Part shown: in pieces, positions 43,332-50,468 of the stretch
Layout: each line of letters starts with the position of its first letter
Numbering within the stretch: position 1 is the first letter of the stretch
Assembly (NCBI RefSeq): GCF_900129495.1
Contig: NZ_FQVX01000002.1
Span: forward strand, 310,001 to 374,000
Source: Geodermatophilus nigrescens
GTDB taxonomy: Bacteria > Actinomycetota > Actinomycetes > Mycobacteriales > Geodermatophilaceae
Length of the DNA: 64,000 nt
Direction of reading: 5' to 3'
Position numbers and translations under genes: made by a program
The notes under the pieces: model-generated
Seen by the model: the letters and a program-made list of their open reading frames with translations, nothing else
What the model was told of the DNA's origin: nothing
Database searches by the model: none

Positions 43332-43345
43332 TGCGATATATTGCA
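43332..43345. promoter_or_regulatory. GntR-type operator
   Basis: TGCGATATATTGCA, a near-perfect 14-bp palindrome, is the most AT-rich spot for kilobases. It lies 69-82 bp before the hydrolase start and 63-76 bp before the GntR start, in the shared divergent promoter region. Confidence 0.6.
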
Positions 43346-43407
43346 CAACAGCAGCGGTCCGGGGAAGCCCTCCCTGGTCGCCGCCCGCACCGAGACGAGG
43401 TCCACCT

Positions 43408-44058
43408 GTGCCGATCCCCCCGACGTCCCCCGGCGTCGACCGCAGCCTCCTGCGCGACGACGTCTACCGCCGCCTGCGCGACGCGATCGTCGACGGCACC
43501 TTCGCCCCCGGCGAGCAGCTACGGGACCTCGAGCTGGCGGCCTGGCTGGGCGTGAGCCGGACCCCCGTGCGCGAGGCACTGCTGCGCCTCGCGCACGGGG
43601 GGCTGGTCTCCGCCCGGCCGGGGCGGTCCACGGTGGTCAGCACGCTCTGCGCCCGGGACGTGCGCGACGCCCGTGACGTCGTGGCGGCGATGCACGAGGT
43701 CGCCGTCCGCGAGGCCGTGCCGGTCCTCGGCGAGGCGGACCTGGCCGCCATGCGGGACGCCAACCGGCGGTTCGCCGAGGCCGTGGCGGCCGGCGACGTC
43801 GAGACGGCCCTCCGCGTCGACGACGAGCTGCACGGCGTGCCGGTGCGCGTCTGCGGCAACCGCGCGCTCGCCACGGTGCTCGAGCAGTTCACGCCCACCG
43901 TCCGGCGCGCGGAGCGGCTGCGCTTCGGCTCGCTGCGCGGCCGGACGTCGGTCACCCGGCACGACGAACTGATCCGGCTGTGCGACGCCGGCGACGCCGA
44001 GGGTGCCGCCGGCGTCGCCTACGACACCTGGCACAGCCTGCCGAGCGAGGAGCCGTGA
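43408..44058 (+). CDS. GntR/FadR-family transcriptional regulator
   Basis: A 216-aa regulator. The winged helix spans about 10-75 (DDVYRRLRDAIVDGTFAPGE, LGVSRTPVREALLRLAHGGL). The C-terminal helical FCD effector domain lies at about 85-210 (DVVAAMHEVAVREAV; RFAEAVAAGDVETALRVDDE; HDELIRLCDAGDAEGA). FCD proteins often bind a metal and an organic acid. GTG 43408. Likely represses itself and the divergent hydrolase through the palindrome at 43332. Confidence 0.88.
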   Translation: MPIPPTSPGVDRSLLRDDVYRRLRDAIVDGTFAPGEQLRDLELAAWLGVSRTPVREALLRLAHGGLVSARPGRSTVVSTLCARDVRDARDVVAAMHEVAVREAVPVLGEADLAAMRDANRRFAEAVAAGDVETALRVDDELHGVPVRVCGNRALATVLEQFTPTVRRAERLRFGSLRGRTSVTRHDELIRLCDAGDAEGAAGVAYDTWHSLPSEEP

Positions 44059-44075
44059 CGCCCGGCGCCCGTGTC

Positions 44076-44429
44076 TCAGGGTGCGATCACGAGCTCGGCG
44101 ACGAGGTCGCCGGCCATCGTGAACCGGTACTGCAGCTCGGCGACGCCGCCGGGGAAGTCGCCCTCCAGCCGCTGGACGGCGATCCACCGCGTCGCGTCGA
44201 CGCGCCGGGCGCCGACCAGCTCGGTCGTGAACGTGAAGGCGGTGCCGGCCTCGGTCAACCACCGGCGGACCTCCTCGGTGCCGCGGTGGGTGTGGCCCTC
44301 GTCGGTGACGACGGCGTTGGGGGTGAAGGCCCGGACGGCGGTCTCGACGTCGCGGGCGGTGTGCGCGGCGAGGTAGCCGCGGACGGGGGCTGGGAGCTCG
44401 GCGGGGTCGATGACGGTCGGTGCGCTCAT
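44076..44429 (-). CDS. SnoaL-like (NTF2-fold) protein
   Basis: A 117-aa protein. PVRGYLAAHTARDVETAVRAFTPNAVVTDEG and HRGTEEVRRWL are the classic SnoaL-like start, and it ends in a beta-sheet (LQYRFTMAGDLVAELVIAP). ATG 44429. Divergent from a MerR regulator with an operator between, hence probably its target. NTF2-fold proteins may be ketosteroid-isomerase-like enzymes or ligand binders; role unknown. Confidence 0.85.
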   Translation of the reverse strand: MSAPTVIDPAELPAPVRGYLAAHTARDVETAVRAFTPNAVVTDEGHTHRGTEEVRRWLTEAGTAFTFTTELVGARRVDATRWIAVQRLEGDFPGGVAELQYRFTMAGDLVAELVIAP

Positions 44430-44473
44430 GCCGCCACCGTGCGCCGTCCCCGTCCGGGAGGGTCCACCGCTGG

Positions 44474-44494
44474 ACCCTCTCCCCGGGGGAGGGT
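44474..44494. promoter_or_regulatory. MerR operator
   Basis: A near-perfect 21-bp palindrome built of ACCCTC at 44474-44479 and GAGGGT at 44489-44494 around a C4/G5 centre. It sits 14 bp before GTG 44508 of the MerR gene and 45 bp from the divergent SnoaL-like start, the usual stretched-promoter position for MerR control. Confidence 0.65.
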
Positions 44495-44507
44495 GCAGAG
44501 TGCGCCC

Positions 44508-45305
44508 GTGCTGGCGATCGGCGAGTTCTCCCGGCTGACCCACCTGAGCGTGCGCACGCTGCGCCGGTACCACGACGCGGGCCTGCTCGAGCCCGCGACC
44601 GTCGACCCGGCGAGCGGCTACCGGTACTACAGCGCCGACCAGATCCCGACCGCCCAGGTGATCCACCGCCTGCGCGAGCTCGACGTCCCGCTGCCCGACG
44701 TCGCCCGCATCGTGCGCTCCCCCGACCCCGGCGACCGCGCCGAGCTCGTGGCCGGCCACCTGCGGCGGCTGGAGGACCAGCTGGCCGCCACCCGGGAGGC
44801 CGTCGCGTCGCTGCGCCGCCTGCTGCACCCCGACCCGCCCCCGCTGCAGGTTCGGCTGCGGGCGGTGCCGGCGACGCCGGTGGCCGCGGTCGCGGGCGTC
44901 GTGGACCTCGACGGCGTCCTCGCCTGGTACGCGGGGGCCATGGCGGAGCTCGACGCGGTCGTCGCCGAGCCGGAGGGGCCGCCGGGCGGGCTCTACGACA
45001 ACGCTCTGTTCGAGACCGGCCGCGGGCACGTGCTCGTGTACCGGCGGACGGCGGGCCCCACGGCCGGCGGGCGGGTGCACCCCGTGACGCTGCCGGCGGT
45101 GGAGCTGGCGGTGACCACCCACGCCGGGCCGCACGACGACATCGACGTCACCTACGGCGAGCTGGGCGCCTGGGTGGTCGCGAACGGGCTCGCGGTAGCC
45201 GGGCCGGTGCGGGAGAGCTACCCGGTGGGCCCGCGGGACACCGACGACCCGGCGGCGTGGCGCACCGAGATCGGCTGGCCGGTGTTCCCGATGGCCGCGC
45301 GCTGA
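44508..45305 (+). CDS. MerR-family regulator with GyrI-like effector domain
   Basis: A 265-aa regulator. MerR HTH at about 1-70 (IGEFSRLTHLSVRTLRRYHD, YRYYSADQIP), a coiled-coil dimerisation helix at about 75-115 (RRLEDQLAATREAVASLRRL), then a GyrI-like/BmrR-type small-molecule-binding domain (about 125-265, ending WRTEIGWPVFP). It probably senses a hydrophobic or cationic compound and controls the divergent SnoaL-like gene and itself. Confidence 0.9.
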   Translation: MLAIGEFSRLTHLSVRTLRRYHDAGLLEPATVDPASGYRYYSADQIPTAQVIHRLRELDVPLPDVARIVRSPDPGDRAELVAGHLRRLEDQLAATREAVASLRRLLHPDPPPLQVRLRAVPATPVAAVAGVVDLDGVLAWYAGAMAELDAVVAEPEGPPGGLYDNALFETGRGHVLVYRRTAGPTAGGRVHPVTLPAVELAVTTHAGPHDDIDVTYGELGAWVVANGLAVAGPVRESYPVGPRDTDDPAAWRTEIGWPVFPMAAR

Positions 45306-45332
45306 CCCCCGGCGGGCCGGGTCCGCCGGGGG
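45306..45332. terminator. Hairpin between convergent MerR and isomerase-family genes
   Basis: Perfect 10-bp arms CCCCCGGCGG (45306-45315) and CCGCCGGGGG (45323-45332), 7-nt loop, starting right after the MerR stop and 11 bp before the stop of the convergent gene. Confidence 0.6.
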
Positions 45333-45343
45333 GCGGCTCCGGC

Positions 45344-45979
45344 TCACGGCCGACGGGCCAGCACCTCGCGTCCCGGACCGTCGAGGTCGGCGAGCGCGGC
45401 GCGGCGGCCGGTGAGGGCCATCGCGAGGGCCTCCACCGTCCCGGCAACCGCGGGGCCGGTGCCGTGCCGCCACCCGGCGTCGGTGGCGCGGAGGGTGAGG
45501 CCGCCGGCGCGGGCCGGCGTCGTCAGCCCCGGCGCGACGCCCGGCGACACGAGGTGGTCCAGCAGCAGCACCCAGTCCTCGCGCGGGACGTCGGCGTCCA
45601 GCCCGAGGGGGCGGGCGAGGTCCCTCAGGTGCACGCAGGTCTCGGCGAAGGGCCCCATCGGGCCCACCCGGGGCGGGTCGACGCGGTCGCCGGCGTGCCG
45701 GCGCAGGAGCGCGACGAGCTCGGCGGGCCCGGGCCGGGCCAGCCGCCGGGCGAGGGAGTCGACGGTCGCGGCGGTGTCCCCGCGGTGGCGGAGCGAGGCG
45801 AGGAGGAAGCGGCCGAAGCCGACCAGCATCGGCTGCAGCAGGTGCCCGGCGAGGACCCGGACCGTCCAGCCCTCGCAGAGGGTCCCGGCCTCCCACTGCG
45901 CGGGCCCGAGGCCCTCGAGCACGTCGGCCAGCCGCCGCCGGTTGCGGGCCGTGCGGGCGTGCACGTCGTCGCGGTTCAC
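45344..45979 (-). CDS. Maleylpyruvate-isomerase-family, mycothiol-dependent-type protein
   Basis: A 211-aa DinB-like four-helix protein. The N-terminal signature AGTLCEGWTVRVLAGHLL holds metal ligand His46; Glu113 and His117 (FAETCVHLRDLARPLG) complete the zinc site. Such proteins use mycothiol as thiol cofactor in actinobacteria; the specific reaction here is unknown and the isomerase name should be taken as a family label. ATG 45979 overlaps the MarR stop, so the pair is an operon. Confidence 0.85.
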   Translation of the reverse strand: MNRDDVHARTARNRRRLADVLEGLGPAQWEAGTLCEGWTVRVLAGHLLQPMLVGFGRFLLASLRHRGDTAATVDSLARRLARPGPAELVALLRRHAGDRVDPPRVGPMGPFAETCVHLRDLARPLGLDADVPREDWVLLLDHLVSPGVAPGLTTPARAGGLTLRATDAGWRHGTGPAVAGTVEALAMALTGRRAALADLDGPGREVLARRP

Positions 45980-46461
45980 GGCCGGACCCCCTCGGTGTCC
46001 CGCTCGGTCTCCCCCTCTGCCGATGCCGCCCGGGCGCGGACGTCGCGCCCGAGCGCGGCCAGGACGGCGGCGGCGGTCGCCAGGTCGGCGGCGGAGCAGC
46101 CGGGGGCGAGGCGGCCGAGGTCGGCCAGCTCCCCGGCCCGCAGGTCCTCGAACGCCCGCCGTCCGTCCCCGGTGAGCTCGACCAGCACCGACCGCCGGTG
46201 CCCGGGGTTCGCGCTGCGGCGCGCGTGGCCGAGCCGGAGGAGGTCGTCGACGTGGCGCTGCACGTTCTGGCGCGCCAGGGACAGCGCGCGGGCCACCTGC
46301 GGGACGGTCGCGGGCCCGCTCTCGGCGAGGACCTCGACCACGGCCCGGGACCCGACGGTCCAGCCCCGGTCGCGGACCCGCGCCTCGACCACGCGAGCCG
46401 AGTCGAGCACCAGCGGGCGCGCCCGGCGCAGGACCTCGTAGACCGCCTCTCCCCGCGACAT
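45976..46461 (-). CDS. MarR-family transcriptional regulator
   Basis: A 161-aa winged-helix regulator: recognition helix region PATVPQVARALSLARQNVQR, wing LGHARRSANPGHRRSVLVEL, and flanking dimerisation helices. ATG 46461. It is translationally coupled to the mycothiol-dependent-type enzyme it probably controls. A perfect palindrome overlaps its own start codon, suggesting autorepression. Confidence 0.88.
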   Translation of the reverse strand: MSRGEAVYEVLRRARPLVLDSARVVEARVRDRGWTVGSRAVVEVLAESGPATVPQVARALSLARQNVQRHVDDLLRLGHARRSANPGHRRSVLVELTGDGRRAFEDLRAGELADLGRLAPGCSAADLATAAAVLAALGRDVRARAASAEGETERDTEGVRP

Positions 46462-46479
46462 GACACCAACGATGTCATG
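46459..46479. promoter_or_regulatory. MarR operator overlapping the start codon
   Basis: CATGACA (46459-46465) and TGTCATG (46473-46479) are perfect 7-bp arms with a 7-nt spacer. The left arm contains the ATG (minus strand) of the MarR gene. Confidence 0.65.
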
Positions 46480-46503
46480 TCAGGGTGCGGCGGCACCAGC
46501 CGG

Positions 46504-47280
46504 TCAGCTCCCCGACTGCTCCGGCGCCCGGTGCTCCTCGACCTCGAGGCGGTCGGCGAACAGCGGCGGCAGGAAGCGCAGCATCAGGCTCGACCAGACC
46601 ACGTGGGTGAGCACCGGCGCCTGGATGCCGCCGGTCATCTTGCGCTGGATGCCGAACATCAGCCCCATCGGCAGGCTGGCGAGCACCAGCGCCGGGTTGC
46701 GGGTGGCCACGGTGGCCAGGCCGTACACCGCCGTCGACACCACCACCGGCCGCTGCGTCCCCGCCGCCGCGTACAGCGCGCCGCGGAAGAAGACCTCCTC
46801 GGCCACCCCGTTGGCGAGCGTCGTGGCGGCGACCAGCGGCGCCGAGCCCTGGTCGGCGTAGCGCAGCACCGAGCCGATCGCCCGCTCCAGCACCGGGATC
46901 CGGCGGGCCACCAGCGCCGCGGCGTAGAACGCGCCGAAGGCCCCGACGCCCGAGACGATCGGGGTCAGCAGCGGCCGCTGCAGCCGGTCGCCGGGGCCGA
47001 ACATCCGCCCCAGGTGCAGCGGGCCGGAGGCCAGCCCCCCGGCCACCCAGGTGCCGGCCACGCCGAGGGTCAGCCCGTAGAAGCGGGGCGAGCCCGGCGG
47101 CGTCGACAGGGACACCCCCAGCAGCGATGCCCCGGCCACCGCGACGACACCGGTGACCCGCCGGCGGCGCCGGAACGCCGCGTCGGTCTCCCAGTGGTCT
47201 CGGGGCACGCTGCGCAGCAGCGGCCCGGCGACCCGGCGGACCCGGGCCTCCAGCGCGCGGACGGCCCGCCCCCGGGTCAC
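46504..47280 (-). CDS. CPBP-family intramembrane metalloprotease
   Basis: A 258-aa polytopic protein of the CAAX/Rce1-like (CPBP) family. The motif EEVFFRGALY supplies the Glu-Glu and Arg, and APVLTHVVWSSL the second His. Six or more hydrophobic segments. GTG 47280 overlaps the stop of the NAD-binding protein. Family members process or protect against peptides at the membrane; the target here is unknown. Confidence 0.85.
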   Translation of the reverse strand: MTRGRAVRALEARVRRVAGPLLRSVPRDHWETDAAFRRRRRVTGVVAVAGASLLGVSLSTPPGSPRFYGLTLGVAGTWVAGGLASGPLHLGRMFGPGDRLQRPLLTPIVSGVGAFGAFYAAALVARRIPVLERAIGSVLRYADQGSAPLVAATTLANGVAEEVFFRGALYAAAGTQRPVVVSTAVYGLATVATRNPALVLASLPMGLMFGIQRKMTGGIQAPVLTHVVWSSLMLRFLPPLFADRLEVEEHRAPEQSGS

Positions 47281-48218
47281 CGCCGCGCTCCCCGGGCGAG
47301 CCACCCGCCGCGCCGCTCCCCGGCCGCTCGCCGGCGTTCGCGGGCGCGTTCCAGGAGGGCGGTGAGCACCATCTGGTCGTAGTCCATCGGGTCGAAGGGG
47401 ACCACCCGGCGGATCGCGTCGTCGGTGACGACGACCTCGTTGGTCATCGAGTCGATGAGCGAGCGGCCGGTGGTGATGTCGACGTCGGTGACGAGCGACA
47501 GCCAGCGGGAGGACAGCTGCGGGCTGAGCAGCGGCACGGGCACGACGAACAGGTGCCGGTTCTGGATGTCGGCGACGCGGGTGAGCATCTGCAGGTAGGT
47601 GAGCACCTCGGGGCCGCCGACCTCGAACACCCGTCCCTCGGCCTCCGGCGCCTCGAGGACGCCGACGAGGTACCGGACGACGTCGGCGACGGCGATCGGC
47701 TGGGTCCGCGTGTTCACCCAGCGCGGGGTGACCATCGCCGGCAGGTGCGCCACCAGCTGGCGGGTCATCTCCCACGACACCCCGCCGTGCCCGACGACGA
47801 TCCCGGCGCGCAGCACGGTCACCGGCACGCCGGTCTCCCCCAGCAGCCGCTCGACCTCGCGGCGGCTGCGCAGGTGCCGCGAGAGCCGGTCGCCGTCGCG
47901 GCCCAGCCCGCCGAGGTAGACGATCCGGCGCACACCGGCCGCGGCGGCGGCGCGGGCGAAGGCCCTCGCGGCGTCGGCGTCCTTGCGCTCGAAGTCCTCG
48001 TCGCCGAGGGAGTGCACGAGGTAGTAGGCGGCCCCGCAGCCCTCGAGCGCCTCGCGCAGCGACGCCTCGTCGCCCACGTCGCCCGCGACGGGCGTGCCGG
48101 CCCCGTCGTAGCGCTCCGGCCGGCGGGTCATCCCCCGGACCTCGTGGCCCGCCTCCTCCAGCGCAGTGGCCAGCCGGCCGCCCACGAACCCCGACGCACC
48201 GGTGACCAGGACTCTCAC
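47277..48218 (-). CDS. NAD(P)-binding extended-SDR protein (YesF/complex I NDUFA9-like)
   Basis: A 313-aa atypical SDR. TGASGFVGGRLA (6-17) binds the cofactor; AYYLVHSLGDEDFERKD and VYLGGLGRDGDRLSRHLRSR are typical of the NDUFA9-like subgroup, which lacks the Tyr-Lys pair. DYDQMVLTALLERARERRRA forms a helical end. GTG 48218. Coupled to the CPBP protease downstream. Enzyme or redox-sensing role not known. Confidence 0.85.
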   Translation of the reverse strand: MRVLVTGASGFVGGRLATALEEAGHEVRGMTRRPERYDGAGTPVAGDVGDEASLREALEGCGAAYYLVHSLGDEDFERKDADAARAFARAAAAAGVRRIVYLGGLGRDGDRLSRHLRSRREVERLLGETGVPVTVLRAGIVVGHGGVSWEMTRQLVAHLPAMVTPRWVNTRTQPIAVADVVRYLVGVLEAPEAEGRVFEVGGPEVLTYLQMLTRVADIQNRHLFVVPVPLLSPQLSSRWLSLVTDVDITTGRSLIDSMTNEVVVTDDAIRRVVPFDPMDYDQMVLTALLERARERRRAAGERRGGWLARGARR

Positions 48219-48275
48219 GCCCCCAGCCTTCCCCGGCCGGGCGCCGGGCGCGACCCGGTCGGGCACCATCGACCC

Positions 48276-48596
48276 GTGGACGGCGCACCTCCCCGGGACG
48301 GCGCGGACCTCCTGCGGACCGCGGCCGGGCGGCTGGAGGCGCTCGCGGCCCGGACGACGCCCGGCGACTGGCGGGTCGCCGGGCTGCTGGCCAGCCGGCC
48401 CGAGGTGGTCGCGCACGCCCCCGGCGGCGGCACCGAGCACGTGGCGGAGGCCCGGGCCGGGACCGGTGCCTGGATCGCGGCGCTGTCCCCCGCGCTGGCG
48501 GCGCCGCTCGCGGCCTGGCTGCACGCGGCGGCGCGGGAGCCGGTCGACCCGGCGGCGGAGGCGTTCGCCCGGGCGCTGCTCGCCCGGCTGCCGTGA
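48276..48596 (+). CDS. Unknown 106-aa protein
   Basis: GTG 48276 (DGAPPRDGADLLRTAAGRLE). LEALAARTTPGDWRVAGLLASRPEVVAH and WIAALSPALAAPLAAWLHAA look like a small actinobacterial helical protein repeatedly seen next to oxidoreductases, but I cannot name a family. Divergent from the NAD-binding gene. The 128 bp after it hold no feature I can support. Confidence 0.6.
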   Translation: MDGAPPRDGADLLRTAAGRLEALAARTTPGDWRVAGLLASRPEVVAHAPGGGTEHVAEARAGTGAWIAALSPALAAPLAAWLHAAAREPVDPAAEAFARALLARLP

Positions 48597-48724
48597 GGGC
48601 GGCGGGCCAGGGCCGGTCCTGCGGATCGTCGAAGGCAGCGACTGCTGCCGGTGCCCCCACGGCCGACTGTGGGACAGGGCGTGGGTGACCGGAAGCGCGC
48701 CAGATCACCGAGCGCGAGCGCTGC

Positions 48725-49018
48725 TCAGATGCTCCTGCGGCGAGTCACAGTGACCGCGACGGCTGCGCACCCGGCGGCCGCGGCCAGCCACCACCAGTCA
48801 GACAGAGCATTGCGGGGGCTCTCGTCGGCGTCGGCCTGGACGCCGGACCGGTAGGTGGCTACCAGCGATGCTCCCAGTAGCAGGAGAGCCCCCGCCCATG
48901 TCGCGACGGCGACCGAGGGCCATCGACGTCGACGTGCCATGGCTACCGGGGGCCCCAGGACCACGGAGATCGCGGTGCCCGCATACGCCACGATGGCGAG
49001 GACGAGGAGAACCTCCAC
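48725..49018 (-). CDS. Small membrane protein
   Basis: A 97-aa protein with three hydrophobic segments (4-26, 36-54 and 74-90) separated by a basic loop (ARRRRW) and an acidic loop (ADADESPRN). ATG 49018. No family recognised. It marks the left edge of a stretch of lower GC with repeats. Confidence 0.6.
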   Translation of the reverse strand: MEVLLVLAIVAYAGTAISVVLGPPVAMARRRRWPSVAVATWAGALLLLGASLVATYRSGVQADADESPRNALSDWWWLAAAAGCAAVAVTVTRRRSI

Positions 49019-49117
49019 AGCGGCAGTCTGTCCGAACCTGACCGTCGAGCGGCGTCACTCCGCCACCGCGACACCCCATGGCGAGTGGCGCAGCTTCTCC
49101 GCCTGCTTCACCGACTG

Positions 49118-49145
49118 GTGTCCCTGAGCGGCCCACTGAGGGACA
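49118..49145. repeat. Hairpin repeat, copy 1
   Basis: TGTCCCT (49119-49125) and AGGGACA (49139-49145) enclose GAGCGGCCCACTG. The core tgtccctgagcggcccact recurs at 49493 and 50423. It lies directly after the stop (49147-49149) of the Cys-rich gene on the minus strand, so it may also end that transcript. Confidence 0.7.
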
Positions 49146-49146
49146 T

Positions 49147-49374
49147 TCATGCCTCGTCCTGCTCCACTGGTGGGAGCGGCGGACGGGGGCCGCTTGCCCT
49201 CACCCGGGCGGGCACGGAGGCATGGTCCGCGAGGCGGTCACAGCAGACGTCGAAGCCGCTATGCCGTGGGCACTCGATCTCGGTCGAGGCGGGACAGTAG
49301 TACAGGTCTGGACAGCCGCAGTCGTAAGAGGCTTGAGCCCAGGCCGCGGTGATGGCCTCCAGCGACACCCTCAC
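49147..49374 (-). CDS. Cys-rich 75-aa putative zinc-binding protein
   Basis: GTG 49374 (RVSLEAITAAWAQASYDCGC). Cys19, Cys21, Cys27, Cys35, His38, Cys44 and Cys45 in CPDLYYCPASTEIECPRH and SGFDVCCDRLADH give two candidate zinc knuckles. The tail is Pro/Arg-rich. The spacing CPRHSGF-CCDR resembles small actinobacterial proteins I have seen as hypothetical. Flanked by hairpin repeats on both sides. Not certain to be expressed. Confidence 0.5.
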   Translation of the reverse strand: MRVSLEAITAAWAQASYDCGCPDLYYCPASTEIECPRHSGFDVCCDRLADHASVPARVRASGPRPPLPPVEQDEA

Positions 49375-49491
49375 TGGTCGCCTTCAGAACAGCCTCACGG
49401 CCGGACGCTAGCTCGTGCGGACAGGAGCCTGCGACCCACTCCCGCCTGCGGTGGCGGATGTCCTGGCGCCGCTCTAACAGTGAGCCGGCGG

Positions 49492-49517
49492 CTGTCCCTG
49501 AGCGGCCCACTAAGGGC
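49492..49517. repeat. Hairpin repeat, copy 2 (degenerate)
   Basis: CTGTCCCTGAGCGGCCCACT then aagggc: same core as copies 1 and 3 but the right arm is decayed (AGGGCG for AGGGACA). It shares gagccggc just upstream with copy 3. The 228 bp from 49375 to 49602 otherwise hold only promoter-like sequence (TATCGT at 49591). Confidence 0.65.
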
Positions 49518-49602
49518 GACCAGCCCGACAGCGGCTTGGGCGCAAAGCCGTCGGATGAGGCACTGGCCCGGTGACGGAGCGGGAGCGATCTATCGTCGGT
49601 GC

Positions 49603-50301
49603 GTGGGATGGCTGTCGGGTGGCAAGGGTCGCGTCAAGCCCGACCAGATCACACGCTTGGACGAGTACCAGGGCGAGGCCCAAGTCGTCGTCGCGGCGAC
49701 TCAACTCGGAACCGAGTACAGCCAGTCCCAAGCGCGGCGCATCGTTGACGAGTGGGCGGAGTTCTTCAGCTCCGGCCCTTCCCCGATCCGCGCCTTGAGG
49801 TTCGTCAGCCGAACCCCAAGGCGACTCTTCGAGGCACTGCGCGGGCAGACGCAACTTGAAGCGCTGGCGGTGAAGTGGGGCGACTTTGCCGATCTGACGC
49901 CGGTCGCCGGGATGGCTCACCTACGAAAGTTGCAGCTCAGCGGCGCCTCCTCTGTCGGAAACCTTCAGCCGCTGGCCGGTCTGCACCGCGTCGAGGATCT
50001 GCTCATCGAGGGACTCCGACGCGTGCGGGACCTGTCGCCCATCGGGGACATGCGTGGCGTCAGGGACCTTGAACTTGGTGGCGACTGGATGACACCGCGC
50101 ATCGTGCACGTCGAGTCGTTCAGTTTCCTTCGGCAGATGCCGCAGTTGCGCTCCCTGCTGCTGCACTCCATCGCTGCTGACGACCTGGACTACGGGCCTG
50201 TTCTCGAACTACCCAACCTGACCTCCGTGCGCGTGATGGAGGTTCGGGGCATGCGGCCCAGCATCGACGTATTGAAGGCCCGCACTCCCTGGACGGAGTA
50301 A
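49603..50301 (+). CDS. Leucine-rich-repeat protein
   Basis: A 232-aa protein. From about residue 85 it carries LRR units of the internalin-like kind: LEALAVKWGDFADLTPVAGM, LRKLQLSGASSVGNLQPLAG, VEDLLIEGLRRVRDLSPIGD, then VRDLELGGDW. No signal peptide or anchor, so cytosolic. The GTG at 49603, 7 nt after TATCGT, is chosen; longer in-frame starts run through the hairpin repeat and are unlikely. GC is clearly below the neighbours, suggesting acquisition. Binding partner unknown. Confidence 0.7.
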   Translation: MGWLSGGKGRVKPDQITRLDEYQGEAQVVVAATQLGTEYSQSQARRIVDEWAEFFSSGPSPIRALRFVSRTPRRLFEALRGQTQLEALAVKWGDFADLTPVAGMAHLRKLQLSGASSVGNLQPLAGLHRVEDLLIEGLRRVRDLSPIGDMRGVRDLELGGDWMTPRIVHVESFSFLRQMPQLRSLLLHSIAADDLDYGPVLELPNLTSVRVMEVRGMRPSIDVLKARTPWTE

Positions 50302-50420
50302 CGAGGGGTCAGTACCGCTAGCCAGCGCTGGGCCAGGCCTCCGCAAGCGGCGGCCCGGCACACTCGCGATCCGATGGCGGAGACCAGTTCGCTATGGGCC
50401 GCCTTCACGGCGAGCCGGCC

Positions 50421-50450
50421 GGTGTCCCTGAGCGGCCCACTATGGGACAC
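50421..50450. repeat. Hairpin repeat, copy 3
   Basis: GTGTCCC and GGGACAC form perfect 7-bp arms around TGAGCGGCCCACTAT. It lies between the convergent LRR gene and the 427-aa gene (stop at 50469), where it could act as a two-way terminator. The 167 bp from 50302 to 50468 contain nothing else I can support. Confidence 0.7.
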
Positions 50451-50468
50451 AGGCTCCCGTCCGGACGG

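Noticed and set aside
49078..49602. N-terminal extension of the LRR protein by 175 codons
   Set aside because: It translates through hairpin repeats 1 and 2 and the antisense of the Cys-rich gene, and lacks protein-like composition.
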